Assembly: GCF_001729485.1 (NCBI RefSeq)
Contig: NZ_CP017157.1
Location: 2,542,001 to 2,606,000 of the forward strand
Origin: Streptomyces lydicus
GTDB taxonomy: Bacteria; Actinomycetota; Actinomycetes; Streptomycetales; Streptomycetaceae
Length of the DNA: 64,000 nucleotides
Direction of reading: 5' to 3'
The notes beneath the pieces are model-generated. The model was not told where the DNA came from. It saw only the letters and a program-made list of their open reading frames with translations, and did not search any database. Within the stretch, counting starts at the first letter, position 1; the number at the start of each line of letters is the position of its first letter. Positions 34,616 through 42,243 of the stretch are shown here, one piece after another. The translations under genes and the position numbers were made by a program.

Positions 34616-34844
34616 AAGGTGTCTGCCGTTCGGCCTGGGCCGTTCCGACGTGGAAAACAATAGCAAACCTTCGAGGGTGGTCGATCACCCGCACACCTGG
34701 CCGAGCCCGACGCCGTGACCAGCGCATGTCGGGAGTATTGCGGCCTTGGGGCCCGACCGGCCCCGGGTGGAGGATGGCGGTGGACCCCCGCCGCGCAGCG
34801 CCCCTCACGGCGCGCGACGCGGCCGCGAACCAAGAGGAGGCACT

Positions 34845-34925
34845 GTGCGCGAGCTCAGCGAGCGAACCAGTGAAAGGTGCGAGCCCCGCGAATGCGGCGC
34901 CGAGCGAAGCGAGGTTGAGGCATGA
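34845..34925 (+). CDS. Candidate 26-codon upstream ORF coupled to the M20 peptidase gene
   Basis: GTG at 34845 follows AGAGGAGGCACT, the best ribosome site in the region. It opens a 26-codon frame (MRELSERTSERCEPRECGAE... ending SEVEA) whose TGA overlaps the ATG of the peptidase gene (ATGA, 34922-34925). This is the geometry of translational coupling. The product is highly charged with two cysteines. The DNA (GAGCGAACC..., CGAGCGAAGCGAGG) also has the look of a dispersed Streptomyces repeat, so the frame could be incidental. The remainder of the gap (34616-34844) shows no gene. Confidence 0.4.
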   Translation: MRELSERTSERCEPRECGAERSEVEA

Positions 34926-36247
34926 GCGAGTCACAGCCGGCCCGCACGGTCACCGGCGAGGACGAGGTGGTCGACCTGTGCCGGGACCTGATCAGGATCG
35001 ACACCAGCAATTACGGCGACCACTCGGGCCCCGGTGAGCGCGCCGCCGCCGAGTACGTCGCCGAGAAGCTCGCCGAGGTCGGCCTGGAACCCAAGATCTT
35101 CGAGTCCCACAAGGGCCGCGCCTCGACCGTCGCCCGCATCGAGGGCGAGGACCGCTCCCGGCCCGCGCTGCTCATCCACGGGCACACCGACGTCGTCCCC
35201 GCGAACGCCGACGACTGGACGCACCACCCCTTCTCCGGGGAGATCGCCGACGGCTGCGTCTGGGGCCGCGGCGCGGTCGACATGAAGGACATGGACGCGA
35301 TGACGCTGGCCGTCGTCCGTGACCGGCTGCGCACCGGCCGCAAGCCCCCGCGCGACATCGTCCTGGCGTTCCTCGCCGACGAGGAGGCGGGCGGCACGTA
35401 CGGCGCGCGCTACCTCGTCGACAACCACCCGGAGCTCTTCGAGGGCGTGACCGAGGCGATCAGCGAGGTCGGCGGTTTCTCCTTCACCGTCAACGAGCAG
35501 CTGCGGCTCTACCTGATCGAGACGGCCCAGAAGGGCATGCACTGGATGAAGCTGACCGTGGACGGCTCGGCCGGCCACGGCTCGATGATCCACCGCGACA
35601 ACGCGATCACCGAACTCTCCGCGGCCGTCGCCCGGCTGGGCCGCCACGAGTTCCCCGTACGGGTGACCAAGACGCTCCGGGTCTTCCTGGACGAGCTCGG
35701 CGACGCGCTGGGCACCGAGCTCGACCCGGAGAACATGGACGACACGCTGGCGAAGCTCGGCGGCATCGCCAAACTGATCGGCGCGTCCCTGAAGAACACC
35801 GCCAACCCCACGCAGCTGGGCGCCGGATACAAGGTCAACGTGATCCCCGGCCAGGCCACCGCCCACGTCGACGGCCGTTTCCTGCCCGGCTACGAGGAGG
35901 AGTTCCTGGCCGACCTCGACCGGATCCTCGGGCCGCGGGTGAAGCGCGAGGACGTCCACGCCGACAAGGCGCTGGAAACCACCTTCGACGGCGCCCTGGT
36001 GGAGGCGATGCAGTCGGCGCTGCAGGCCGAGGACCCGATCGCGCGCGCGGTGCCGTACATGCTCTCCGCCGGCACGGACGCCAAGTCCTTCGACGACCTC
36101 GGAATCCGGGGGTTCGGCTTCGCGCCGCTGAAGCTGCCGCCGGAACTGGACTTCGCCGGAATGTTCCACGGCGTCGACGAGCGGGTGCCGGTGGACGGAC
36201 TGAAGTTCGGGGTGCGGGTGCTCGACCGTTTCATCGAACAGAGTTGA
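34922..36247 (+). CDS. M20-family metallopeptidase/dipeptidase
   Basis: A 441-residue zinc aminoacylase/peptidase. Metal ligands are seen in LIHGHTDVVP, GRGAVDMKDMDAM and LADEEAGGTYGA, with the dimerisation (lid) domain around residues 195-320 beginning KGMHWMKLTVDGSAGHGS, and a C-terminal His in GMFHGVDERV. No signal peptide, so cytosolic. GAGG lies seven bases before the ATG, but the overlapping 26-codon ORF upstream has the stronger site. Likely cleaves dipeptides or N-acyl amino acids; substrate not deducible. Confidence 0.88.
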   Translation: MSESQPARTVTGEDEVVDLCRDLIRIDTSNYGDHSGPGERAAAEYVAEKLAEVGLEPKIFESHKGRASTVARIEGEDRSRPALLIHGHTDVVPANADDWTHHPFSGEIADGCVWGRGAVDMKDMDAMTLAVVRDRLRTGRKPPRDIVLAFLADEEAGGTYGARYLVDNHPELFEGVTEAISEVGGFSFTVNEQLRLYLIETAQKGMHWMKLTVDGSAGHGSMIHRDNAITELSAAVARLGRHEFPVRVTKTLRVFLDELGDALGTELDPENMDDTLAKLGGIAKLIGASLKNTANPTQLGAGYKVNVIPGQATAHVDGRFLPGYEEEFLADLDRILGPRVKREDVHADKALETTFDGALVEAMQSALQAEDPIARAVPYMLSAGTDAKSFDDLGIRGFGFAPLKLPPELDFAGMFHGVDERVPVDGLKFGVRVLDRFIEQS

Positions 36248-36330
36248 GCCCCTGCGTGGAGCTGAATTCGGCGCGGATTTCCTGCCGTTCGCGCCGACTT
36301 CGCTGAAAAGAGTGAACGCCCCGATGTGTT

Positions 36331-36359
36331 CGTAGCTTCAACGGCCTATTCCTCGTTGC
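36331..36359 (+). promoter_or_regulatory. Candidate sigma-BldN promoter of chpH
   Basis: CGTAGC (36331-36336), a 17-base spacer and CGTTGC (36354-36359) differ at one base each from the sigma-BldN consensus CGTAAC/CGTTGA as I remember it. The predicted start near 36366 leaves a 43-base leader before chpH. BldN is known to drive chaplin and rodlin genes during aerial growth. Confidence 0.5.
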
Positions 36360-36408
36360 AGTGTGTGCGGTCCGCAGTTGGGATCGCGGTTGCCTACAAG
36401 GAGGAAGA

Positions 36409-36642
36409 ATGATCAAGAAGATCGTCGCTGCTGCGGCGGCGACCGGCGGGCTGCTGCTTGCCGGTGCCGGCCTGGCGACTGCCGACTCCGGTGCCCAGGG
36501 TGCCGCCGTGCACTCACCCGGCATCGTGTCCGGCAATGTCATCCAGGTGCCGGTACACGTTCCGGTGAACGCCTGCGGCAACACGATCTCCGTGATCGGG
36601 CTGCTCAACCCCACCTTCGGCAACTACTGCGTCAACAAGTGA
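36409..36642 (+). CDS. chpH: Short chaplin (ChpH-like)
   Basis: A 77-residue secreted hydrophobic surface protein. A Sec signal (MIKKIVAAAAATGGLLLAGAGLATA) is followed by one chaplin domain: AAVHSPGIVSGNVIQVPVHVPVNACGNTISVIGLL..., with the two conserved cysteines Cys56 and Cys74 that form a disulfide. Short chaplins assemble into amyloid-like films that let aerial hyphae break the water surface. The ATG at 36409 follows AAGGAGGAAGA. It sits directly before a long chaplin, matching the chpH/chpC pair of S. coelicolor; the exact paralogue name is by similarity and context. Confidence 0.88.
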   Translation: MIKKIVAAAAATGGLLLAGAGLATADSGAQGAAVHSPGIVSGNVIQVPVHVPVNACGNTISVIGLLNPTFGNYCVNK

Positions 36643-36696
36643 CTTTCCGGCGTCCTTTGGCGTTGTATCTGCACCCGTAACGGTCTGATCCGGGCC

Positions 36697-36729
36697 GGCT
36701 CCGGAATGCGTGCCATGCATTCCGGAGCC
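36697..36729 (+). terminator. 13-bp hairpin after chpH
   Basis: GGCTCCGGAATGC (36697-36709) pairs perfectly with GCATTCCGGAGCC (36717-36729) around a seven-base loop, 55 bases beyond the chpH stop. It separates the highly expressed short chaplin from the long chaplin. Confidence 0.65.
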
Positions 36730-36827
36730 TCTGGGTATTTCGGTGGGCGGGTGGATCGTACGGTCCCCCGAGGGGGCCGCCACCCGCACGCATTTTCCTG
36801 ATAAGGCACTAGGCAGGGGAACAACCT

Positions 36828-37673
36828 ATGAGGCAGGTCGCAAGAAAGGGCCTGATCACCATGGCGGCAGCCAGCGGCGTACTCGCCGCGGCTGCCGGCT
36901 ACGCGTACGCGGATGCGGGGGCCGCCGGAGGCGCGGCCAACTCGCCCGGCGTGGGATCCGGCAACAACCTCCAAGTACCGCTCCACGTCCCGGTGAACGC
37001 CTGCGGCAACACCGTCAACGTGGTCGGACTGCTCAACCCGGCGTTCGGCAACCACTGCGTCAACGACGGCGGTGGCCGGCACCACGCCGGCGGAGCGCAC
37101 GGTGGCGGCCAGCACGGCGGCCACCACCAGGGCAGCGGGCACCACGGCGGCGCCAACGCCGCCGGCGGCACCGCGAACTCACCAGGCGTCGGCTCGGGCA
37201 ACAACGTCCAGGCCCCGGTCGACGTCCCGGTGAACGCCTGCGGCAACACCGTCGACGTGGTCGGACTGCTCAACCCGGCCTTCGGCAACGGCTGCGCCAA
37301 CGAGGTGGGCCACCACCCGCACCACCCGGGCCACCCGCACCACCCCGGGCAGCCCCACCACCCGGGGAAGCCGCACCACCCCGGCAAGCCCCACCACCCG
37401 GGCAAGCCCGAGCACCCCGGTAAGCCCGAGCACCCGGGCAAGCCGCACCACCCGGGTACGGGGCACCACCCCCACAACCCGGGCCAGCAGGGGAACCCCG
37501 GAACGCGGCCGCAGCCCGCTCCGCACACCCCGGCCGTCACGACCCCGAAGCCCGCCGGGCAGCAGCTCGCGCACACCGGCGCCGGGGCGATCGGCTACGC
37601 GGTTCCGGCCAGCGCCGGACTCCTCCTCGGAGGAGCCGTGCTCTACCGCCGGAGCCGCGCCGCCCGCCGCTGA
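36828..37673 (+). CDS. chpC: Long chaplin with two chaplin domains and sortase signal (ChpC-like)
   Basis: A 281-residue cell-wall-anchored chaplin. After the signal (MRQVARKGLITMAAASGVLAAAAGYAYA) come two chaplin domains, about 36-80 (Cys59, Cys77) and 115-159 (Cys138, Cys156), separated by a Gly/His-rich spacer. Residues 160-230 are His/Pro-rich repeats (HHPGKP unit). The C-terminus has the class E sortase motif LAHTG at 247, a hydrophobic helix and a basic tail (RRSRAARR). Long chaplins anchor the short ones to the wall. GGGGA lies eight bases before the ATG. Confidence 0.9.
   Translation: MRQVARKGLITMAAASGVLAAAAGYAYADAGAAGGAANSPGVGSGNNLQVPLHVPVNACGNTVNVVGLLNPAFGNHCVNDGGGRHHAGGAHGGGQHGGHHQGSGHHGGANAAGGTANSPGVGSGNNVQAPVDVPVNACGNTVDVVGLLNPAFGNGCANEVGHHPHHPGHPHHPGQPHHPGKPHHPGKPHHPGKPEHPGKPEHPGKPHHPGTGHHPHNPGQQGNPGTRPQPAPHTPAVTTPKPAGQQLAHTGAGAIGYAVPASAGLLLGGAVLYRRSRAARR
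37311..37480 (+). repeat. In-frame tandem repeat coding for HHPGKP units
   Basis: An 18-base unit close to CACCACCCGGGCAAGCCC is repeated imperfectly about eight times within the long chaplin gene, giving a His/Pro/Gly/Lys-rich wall-spanning segment. Two units carry Glu in place of His. Copy number is likely to vary between strains. Confidence 0.85.
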
Positions 37674-37678
37674 CCGAC

Positions 37679-37708
37679 CGCGGTGACCCACCGCGGTGGG
37701 TCACCGCG
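37679..37708 (+). terminator. 30-bp perfect palindrome after chpC
   Basis: Bases 37679-37693 are the exact reverse complement of 37694-37708, with the core GGTGACCCACCG/CGGTGGGTCACC, beginning six bases after the chpC stop. Probable terminator. The following stretch to 38019 (about 310 bases) holds an imperfect GGAATC/GGGA repeat around 37756-37810 and no gene I can support. Confidence 0.6.
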
Positions 37709-38019
37709 TCGGCCACGCCAACGGCACCCGGCCCCCCCCCGCATCGAGAGCGGAACGCGGAATCGGGGATCGGGACCGGAATCGGAATCGGCAACGGAAT
37801 CGGCAACGGATCCGTGCTCACCGTCCGCCACTGAACAACAGCGGACCGCACAACGGTGCACCGGCACACGCACAAACCCGGTTCACCGACGCACCACGGA
37901 GCGGGCCCCGTAGCCACGGGGCCCGCTCCACTGCGCTCACCCCCGGACAGCCCTCAAGGCTCCCGCCCCCCGATCGCTCTCATCCCCGTCCCCCGGTGGT
38001 CCTCACTCCCCGGTGGACC

Positions 38020-38208
38020 TCACCACGTGGCGCGGAGCTGGCGGATGATCCGGCGACGCAGCCGCACCTTGCGGCTACCGTCCGGATTCAGGCGCAGTCG
38101 GTCCAACTCCCAGTGTCCGTACTCGGCATGGTCGGTCAGCAGGCGTGTGGTGGCCTTCCGGGAGACTCCCCGAGGCACATACACATCGCAGAATTCGTAT
38201 TCCGGCAT
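38020..38208 (-). CDS. DUF5703 small protein
   Basis: A 62-residue conserved actinobacterial protein: MPEYEFCDVYVPRGVSRKATTRLLTDHAEYGHWELDRLRL, then an arginine-rich tail (KVRLRRRIIRQLRATW). It matches the DUF5703 family as I know it, a Streptomyces protein of unknown role. No Cys pair or signal. It is divergent from the 240-residue gene at 38256, and the two share a 47-base promoter region. Confidence 0.82.
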   Translation of the reverse strand: MPEYEFCDVYVPRGVSRKATTRLLTDHAEYGHWELDRLRLNPDGSRKVRLRRRIIRQLRATW

Positions 38209-38216
38209 CGCATCTA

Positions 38217-38248
38217 TTGTGCGGGACCGGCCCAGGTACGGATAGCGT
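38217..38248 (+). promoter_or_regulatory. Candidate promoter for a leaderless transcript
   Basis: TTGTGC (38217-38222) with GATAGC or TAGCGT (38241-38248) forms a promoter whose predicted start is at or next to the ATG at 38256. No ribosome site lies between, so the transcript is probably leaderless. Confidence 0.4.
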
Positions 38249-38255
38249 CTGCACT

Positions 38256-38978
38256 ATGTCTGATGCTGCGCAGCCCTCCGCTGCCGAGGTACGTGCCGCC
38301 GCCGAGGCGGTAAAAACCGCACTGGACCGTCACCTCGACGCGGTCGAACGCCGCTCGGGGCAGGACGATCCGGCCGTCTACGCCGCGTTCGACGAGCTCG
38401 CCGCCGCGGCTGAGGTCTATGACGAGCTGCTCTACGACACCTACGACGAAGTCACCCCCTTCGAGATCCCCGGAAGCGACTCGCTACCCGCCTACGCGGG
38501 CCCGGAGGAGCCGAGCGCGCTGAGCGTGCTGATCCGGCGCGACTACACCGTCGCCGAACCGCAGCGCCTGCTCCACCAGGCCCAGCGCATCGCCGACCTC
38601 GATCCGGACGCCGCCGACGAGGCCGTGGGCAACGGCGCCGGCGCCGATCGCGCCGACGCGGCCGCCGTGGTCGGCAGCAGCGTGCACGCGGCGCTGGGCG
38701 TCCTCTTCGGCGAGTTCGAACCCGACGAGATCGCATCCCGGCACAAGGAGTTCGGCCTGGAAGAGGGCGACTCCACGCTCTGGGTCGCCGCCGCCGACGA
38801 GCCGGCCGAACCGGGCGAGTGGCTGTCCGCACCCTTCGACCAGGCAGACCCCCAGCGGGTGGTCTGCCGCTTCGACGTCAGCGCCGTCTTCGACGAGGAA
38901 CTCGACGGCGACGACGACCTCCTCGAACCACTCGACCGAGAACGCCTCAACCGAGAACCCCTCGACCGAGAACGCTGA
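38256..38978 (+). CDS. Conserved hypothetical acidic protein
   Basis: A 240-residue, strongly acidic, cytosolic protein I do not recognise. The N-terminal half is helical (VRAAAEAVKTALDRHLDAVERRSGQDDPAVYAAFDELAAAAEVYDELLYD). The C-terminal half is mixed and ends in a short repeated tail (EPLDRERLNREPLDRER). The ATG at 38256 has no ribosome site, which fits the leaderless promoter. Its position next to DUF5703 in a conserved neighbourhood suggests a core actinomycete gene. No catalytic motif is visible. Confidence 0.7.
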   Translation: MSDAAQPSAAEVRAAAEAVKTALDRHLDAVERRSGQDDPAVYAAFDELAAAAEVYDELLYDTYDEVTPFEIPGSDSLPAYAGPEEPSALSVLIRRDYTVAEPQRLLHQAQRIADLDPDAADEAVGNGAGADRADAAAVVGSSVHAALGVLFGEFEPDEIASRHKEFGLEEGDSTLWVAAADEPAEPGEWLSAPFDQADPQRVVCRFDVSAVFDEELDGDDDLLEPLDRERLNREPLDRER

Positions 38979-38998
38979 CCCACCAGGGCCGGCCCGAC

Positions 38999-39033
38999 GC
39001 GAGCACCTCGACAACCGCGAGCACCTCGACAAC
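38999..39033 (+). repeat. Two-copy 18-base direct repeat
   Basis: GCGAGCACCTCGACAAC occurs at 38999-39015 and 39017-39033, just after the stop of the acidic protein gene. The second copy provides the left arm of the hairpin at 39022-39045. Confidence 0.8.
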
Positions 39034-39045
39034 GTGGTCGAGGTG
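39022..39045 (+). terminator. 9-bp hairpin after the acidic protein gene
   Basis: CACCTCGAC (39022-39030) and GTCGAGGTG (39037-39045) pair perfectly around loop AACGTG, 44 bases beyond the stop of the plus-strand gene. Confidence 0.55.
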
Positions 39046-39669
39046 AAACCCGGTCTGCGGCCCGGGGCCCGGGGCGGCCGCGTCCGGCGGCCTGGGGAGG
39101 GGGCTCCGGGGCCCCATTCGGTGGCTTGAGCACGGCGGGCACGGTCGCGGCCGGCCCCCGGGCCAGGCGCCCGGGCCAGCCGCCCGTTGCGGCGCGTTCT
39201 CGCTCCGCCCTCCCTGCCCTCTCCGTCGTCCGCGTTCCCCGCCCTCGCCCTCTCTGCCCCGTCTTCCCAGCTCCCCGCTGGCCCCGCCTGCCGCCCTCCC
39301 TGCCCCGTCCCCTGCCCTTCCAGCTCCCCGCTGGCGCCGCCCCCCGTCGCTTGCTGGGTGCGGGGCGATCGGCGGGTGGTGCGGCCTGTGGGAGGGGTCC
39401 GGGCGGCGGGGGTGTGCGGGCTGCGGAAGGGTTCTGGGCGGCGCAGTTGGGTGGGCTGTGGAGGGGCTCTGGGGCGGGAGGGCGGGGTTGTCCGGGGGGG
39501 CTGGTGGGTTTGTGTGGGCCGCGTCCTTGCGTGGGTGAGTGCTTGGGCGCGGCCTTGTTTGTGTTTGCTGGGGGTGCGGCCTGTGGTTCCTTGCTTGGCC
39601 GCTGCCTCCTCTTATACGGCAACGATTACTGAGAGTTATTAGTTCCGCAGTCTTCGTTACCTTCTGTGG
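39046..39669. other. Gene-free region with strong strand asymmetry
   Basis: About 620 bases with no credible gene. From about 39190 to 39350 the plus strand is pyrimidine-rich (runs of CCCTCCCTGCCC type), then from about 39355 to 39570 it is G/T-rich (GGGGTCCGGGCGGCGGGGG type). The element CCAGCTCCCCGCTGG occurs twice (39267-39281 and 39320-39334) inside a longer direct repeat. Around 39610-39660 the base composition becomes AT-rich. It lies downstream of two convergent units, so promoters are not expected; frames through it have no coding character. Confidence 0.6.
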
Positions 39670-42243
39670 TTACTGGGTGGGGTCCGGGGCGGTGGCGGTG
39701 GAGTGGAGTTGGAGGAGGGTGCGGAGGCGGGTGGTGCGGGGCTTGACGGGGACCTCGGTGACGGCTTGGGCGAGGGCCTGGTCGGCGCCCTGGACCACGG
39801 AGAGGTGGCGTTCGCCGCGGCTGAAGGCGGTGTAGACCCAGGAGCGCGTCAGGCCGGCGGTCGCGTCGCCGGGGAGCACGACCACCGCGGCCGGCCAGCG
39901 CATGCCGGCGGCCTGGTGGGCGGTGAGGGCCCAGGCGTGGCGGACGGCGCCGTCGGCGACCTGATCGCGCGGTACCACGCGGGCGGTGCCGTCGCAGGTG
40001 AGGTGCAGCCCTGCGGCGTCCGCGCCGGTGACGGTGCCGGTCAGGGTGCGGCCGGGGGTGGGGGTGTGGGCGACGCGGTCGCCGGGGTCGAAGCCGCCGA
40101 AGCGGCCGGGGCCGGGGTTGAGCCGCTCCTTGAGGGCGGTGTTCAGCGCGCGGGTACCGGCGGCGCCGCCGTGGCCGACGGTGATGACCTGGGTCTCGTC
40201 GGCGGGGACACCGAGTGCCCGGGGCACGGAGTCGGCGACGAGCTGGACCGTGCGGTGCACGGCCTCGCCGGCGTCCCGGACCGGGACGATCACGACTTCC
40301 TTGCCGGGCGCCTCGACCTGGCTCAGTTCGCCGATGCCGATGCCCGACACCAGCTCGCCGATCGGGCCGAAGTCCGGCGTGCGGGAGGCGACCTGGGGGC
40401 AGAAGCGGGCCGCGAGGAGATCGGCGAAGAGGCGGCCGGGGCCCGCCGACCACAGGACGCCCGGGTCGCCGCTGAGGACCAGCCGGGTGCCGTCGGCCAG
40501 CGACTCGACGAGCAGCGCCGCGGTCTCCAGGTCCAGTTGCGGGGCGTCCAGCACGACGAGCAGGTCGAGCGCGAGCGTGCCGTCCGCGTCCCGGCCGGGG
40601 CCCTCCTGGCCGGAGAGCAGGCCGGACACGGTCACGGCGGAAGCGGAAGCGGAGGTGGAGGTGGAGGTGGAGGTGGTGGGGTCGGTCAGGTGGGTGGCCA
40701 GGCGGTGGCGGCCGTTTGTGGTGTGGGTGGCGCCGTAGGCGCGTAGGCCGAGCGAGCGGGCGGCGGCGATCAGCGCGGCGGGCTCGGCGCGAGCCGCCTC
40801 GGCGCCGGTGTGGGCCACCAGGCCGCTGTCCGCGACGGCGCGGATCAGTTCGGCGGCGGACGGCGAGGGGGCGGCGGCCGCCGCGGCCTCCCAGTCGGCG
40901 GGGGAGGGGCGCGGGGGGAGGGGGGAGTCCGTCGCCTCGTCCGCCGGCGTCACCGCCTCCACGGTGGTCATCGCGTTCAGCGCTTCGCCTGATGGCGCGG
41001 TTTCGTCCGAGGGCGCGGTTGATGGCGCGGTTTCGTCTGTTGGCCGTTCCGTCGGTTGTTCTGCCTGCCGTTCCGGCTCGTCGGCTGCCCCGTCCGCGGC
41101 GGGTGTGCCCTGTTCCGGAGTGGAGGCCGCCTGTTCCGCGGCGGGTGCGTCCTGCTCCGTGTCGGGCGTCGCGTCGTCGGTGGGTGGGGCGGTGTCCTGC
41201 GGCGAGGGGGGTTCCGGGGCGGCGGGGGGCGTTTCCGGTGCCGCGGCTTCCGGTGCTTCGTCCGGCTCGGGGGATTCGTGTGGTTCGAAGGTGTTGAGGA
41301 GGCGGGCGAGGCCGTCGGCGACGCTTTCCTCGGCCATGGCGAAGCGGTCGAGGCCGAGCAGGATCCGGACCGGGGTTTCGGCGTCCTCGTCGTCTTCCTG
41401 GGCGGGGCGTGCCCGGCCCGGCTCGTCGATGGCGTCCTGGAAGACCAGTACGGCTCCCTCGGCGATGGCGGTCTGCAGGGCGTCGTCGGGGTCGGGCACC
41501 GAGCGCTGGGCGAGCGCCGTGCGCAGGGCGGCGGCCTCCAGGGCGGAGTGGCCCGCGACGGCGGCCTGTTCCAGCAGCCAGCCGACCAGTGCCTGGGCGC
41601 GTCGTTCGTCGCCCGGCCCGGCTGCGGCGCCCAGCAGGGCGCGTGCGAAGCCGTCGGCCTGCTCGGGGCGCACCCCAGGTACGCCGAGGAGCTGCCAGGG
41701 GTCTTCCCGCAGGGTCTCGGCGGCCCGCTCCCCGAGCGTTTCGGCGGCCTTCTCCGCGAGCGACTCGGGTGCCCCGCCCGCCGCGAGGATCTGCCGTACG
41801 CCGTCGAGGCCGGGGGCGGTCGGGCCGGCCGGCATGGCGGCGGGAGGCGCGGGTGCGGCCGGAGGGGTGGCGGTGGCGTCGGCCGGCGGGCCGGCGGGGG
41901 AGGGCGCCGGGGTGCCGGCGACCGGGTGGGCTGCGGGGGCCGCGGGCTGGGGAGCGGGGTGCTGTGCCGGCGGCGCGGTGGGGGGCGGGGTGGTGCCGCC
42001 CTGCGCGGGGGCGGTGCCCGGGCCGGTGCCGGGGCCGCGGTCCGGGCCGGTGGTGGGTGCGGTCGGGCGGGCGGGGCGCGGGGCTTCGGTGAAGAACGAG
42101 GCCGCCGAGCGTTCGCCGGTTTCCACGGCCCGGACGGCCGCCGCCAGCGCCGCCGCGGTCGCCTTCCCCGATCCGGCCGCCGGGGACTCCTTCGCTCCCT
42201 GCTGCTCGGGCGGGGTTTCGCCGGCGCGGCGGTCGGTACTCAC
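39670..42243 (-). CDS. RecD-like helicase homologue, Walker A not evident
   Basis: An 857-residue protein related to RecD2/TraA-type superfamily 1 helicases. The N-terminal 145 residues are Pro/Ala-rich; then helix-hairpin-helix-like segments (ILAAGGAPESLAEKAAETLGERAAETLREDPWQLLGVPGV) and a second disordered Glu/Pro-rich stretch. The C-terminal half aligns with helicase motifs: LVVLDAPQLDLETA at the Walker B position, LVLSGDPGVLWSAGPGRLFADLL (motif III), ALTAHQAAGMRWPAAVVV and WVYTAFSRGERHLSVV (motifs V-VI). No GxxGxGKT and no DE at Walker B are seen, so ATPase activity is doubtful. The GTG start overlaps the AKR stop (GTGA). Confidence 0.75.
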   Translation of the reverse strand: MSTDRRAGETPPEQQGAKESPAAGSGKATAAALAAAVRAVETGERSAASFFTEAPRPARPTAPTTGPDRGPGTGPGTAPAQGGTTPPPTAPPAQHPAPQPAAPAAHPVAGTPAPSPAGPPADATATPPAAPAPPAAMPAGPTAPGLDGVRQILAAGGAPESLAEKAAETLGERAAETLREDPWQLLGVPGVRPEQADGFARALLGAAAGPGDERRAQALVGWLLEQAAVAGHSALEAAALRTALAQRSVPDPDDALQTAIAEGAVLVFQDAIDEPGRARPAQEDDEDAETPVRILLGLDRFAMAEESVADGLARLLNTFEPHESPEPDEAPEAAAPETPPAAPEPPSPQDTAPPTDDATPDTEQDAPAAEQAASTPEQGTPAADGAADEPERQAEQPTERPTDETAPSTAPSDETAPSGEALNAMTTVEAVTPADEATDSPLPPRPSPADWEAAAAAAPSPSAAELIRAVADSGLVAHTGAEAARAEPAALIAAARSLGLRAYGATHTTNGRHRLATHLTDPTTSTSTSTSASASAVTVSGLLSGQEGPGRDADGTLALDLLVVLDAPQLDLETAALLVESLADGTRLVLSGDPGVLWSAGPGRLFADLLAARFCPQVASRTPDFGPIGELVSGIGIGELSQVEAPGKEVVIVPVRDAGEAVHRTVQLVADSVPRALGVPADETQVITVGHGGAAGTRALNTALKERLNPGPGRFGGFDPGDRVAHTPTPGRTLTGTVTGADAAGLHLTCDGTARVVPRDQVADGAVRHAWALTAHQAAGMRWPAAVVVLPGDATAGLTRSWVYTAFSRGERHLSVVQGADQALAQAVTEVPVKPRTTRLRTLLQLHSTATAPDPTQ

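Noticed and set aside
37311..37480. Regular repeats that might suggest a CRISPR array
   Set aside because: The 18-base units are contiguous, imperfect and in frame within the long chaplin gene; there are no spacers.
39126..39632. A 168-codon plus-strand frame in the gene-free region
   Set aside because: Pro/Arg-rich then Gly/Cys-rich composition follows the strand skew of the DNA, with no domain and no ribosome site.
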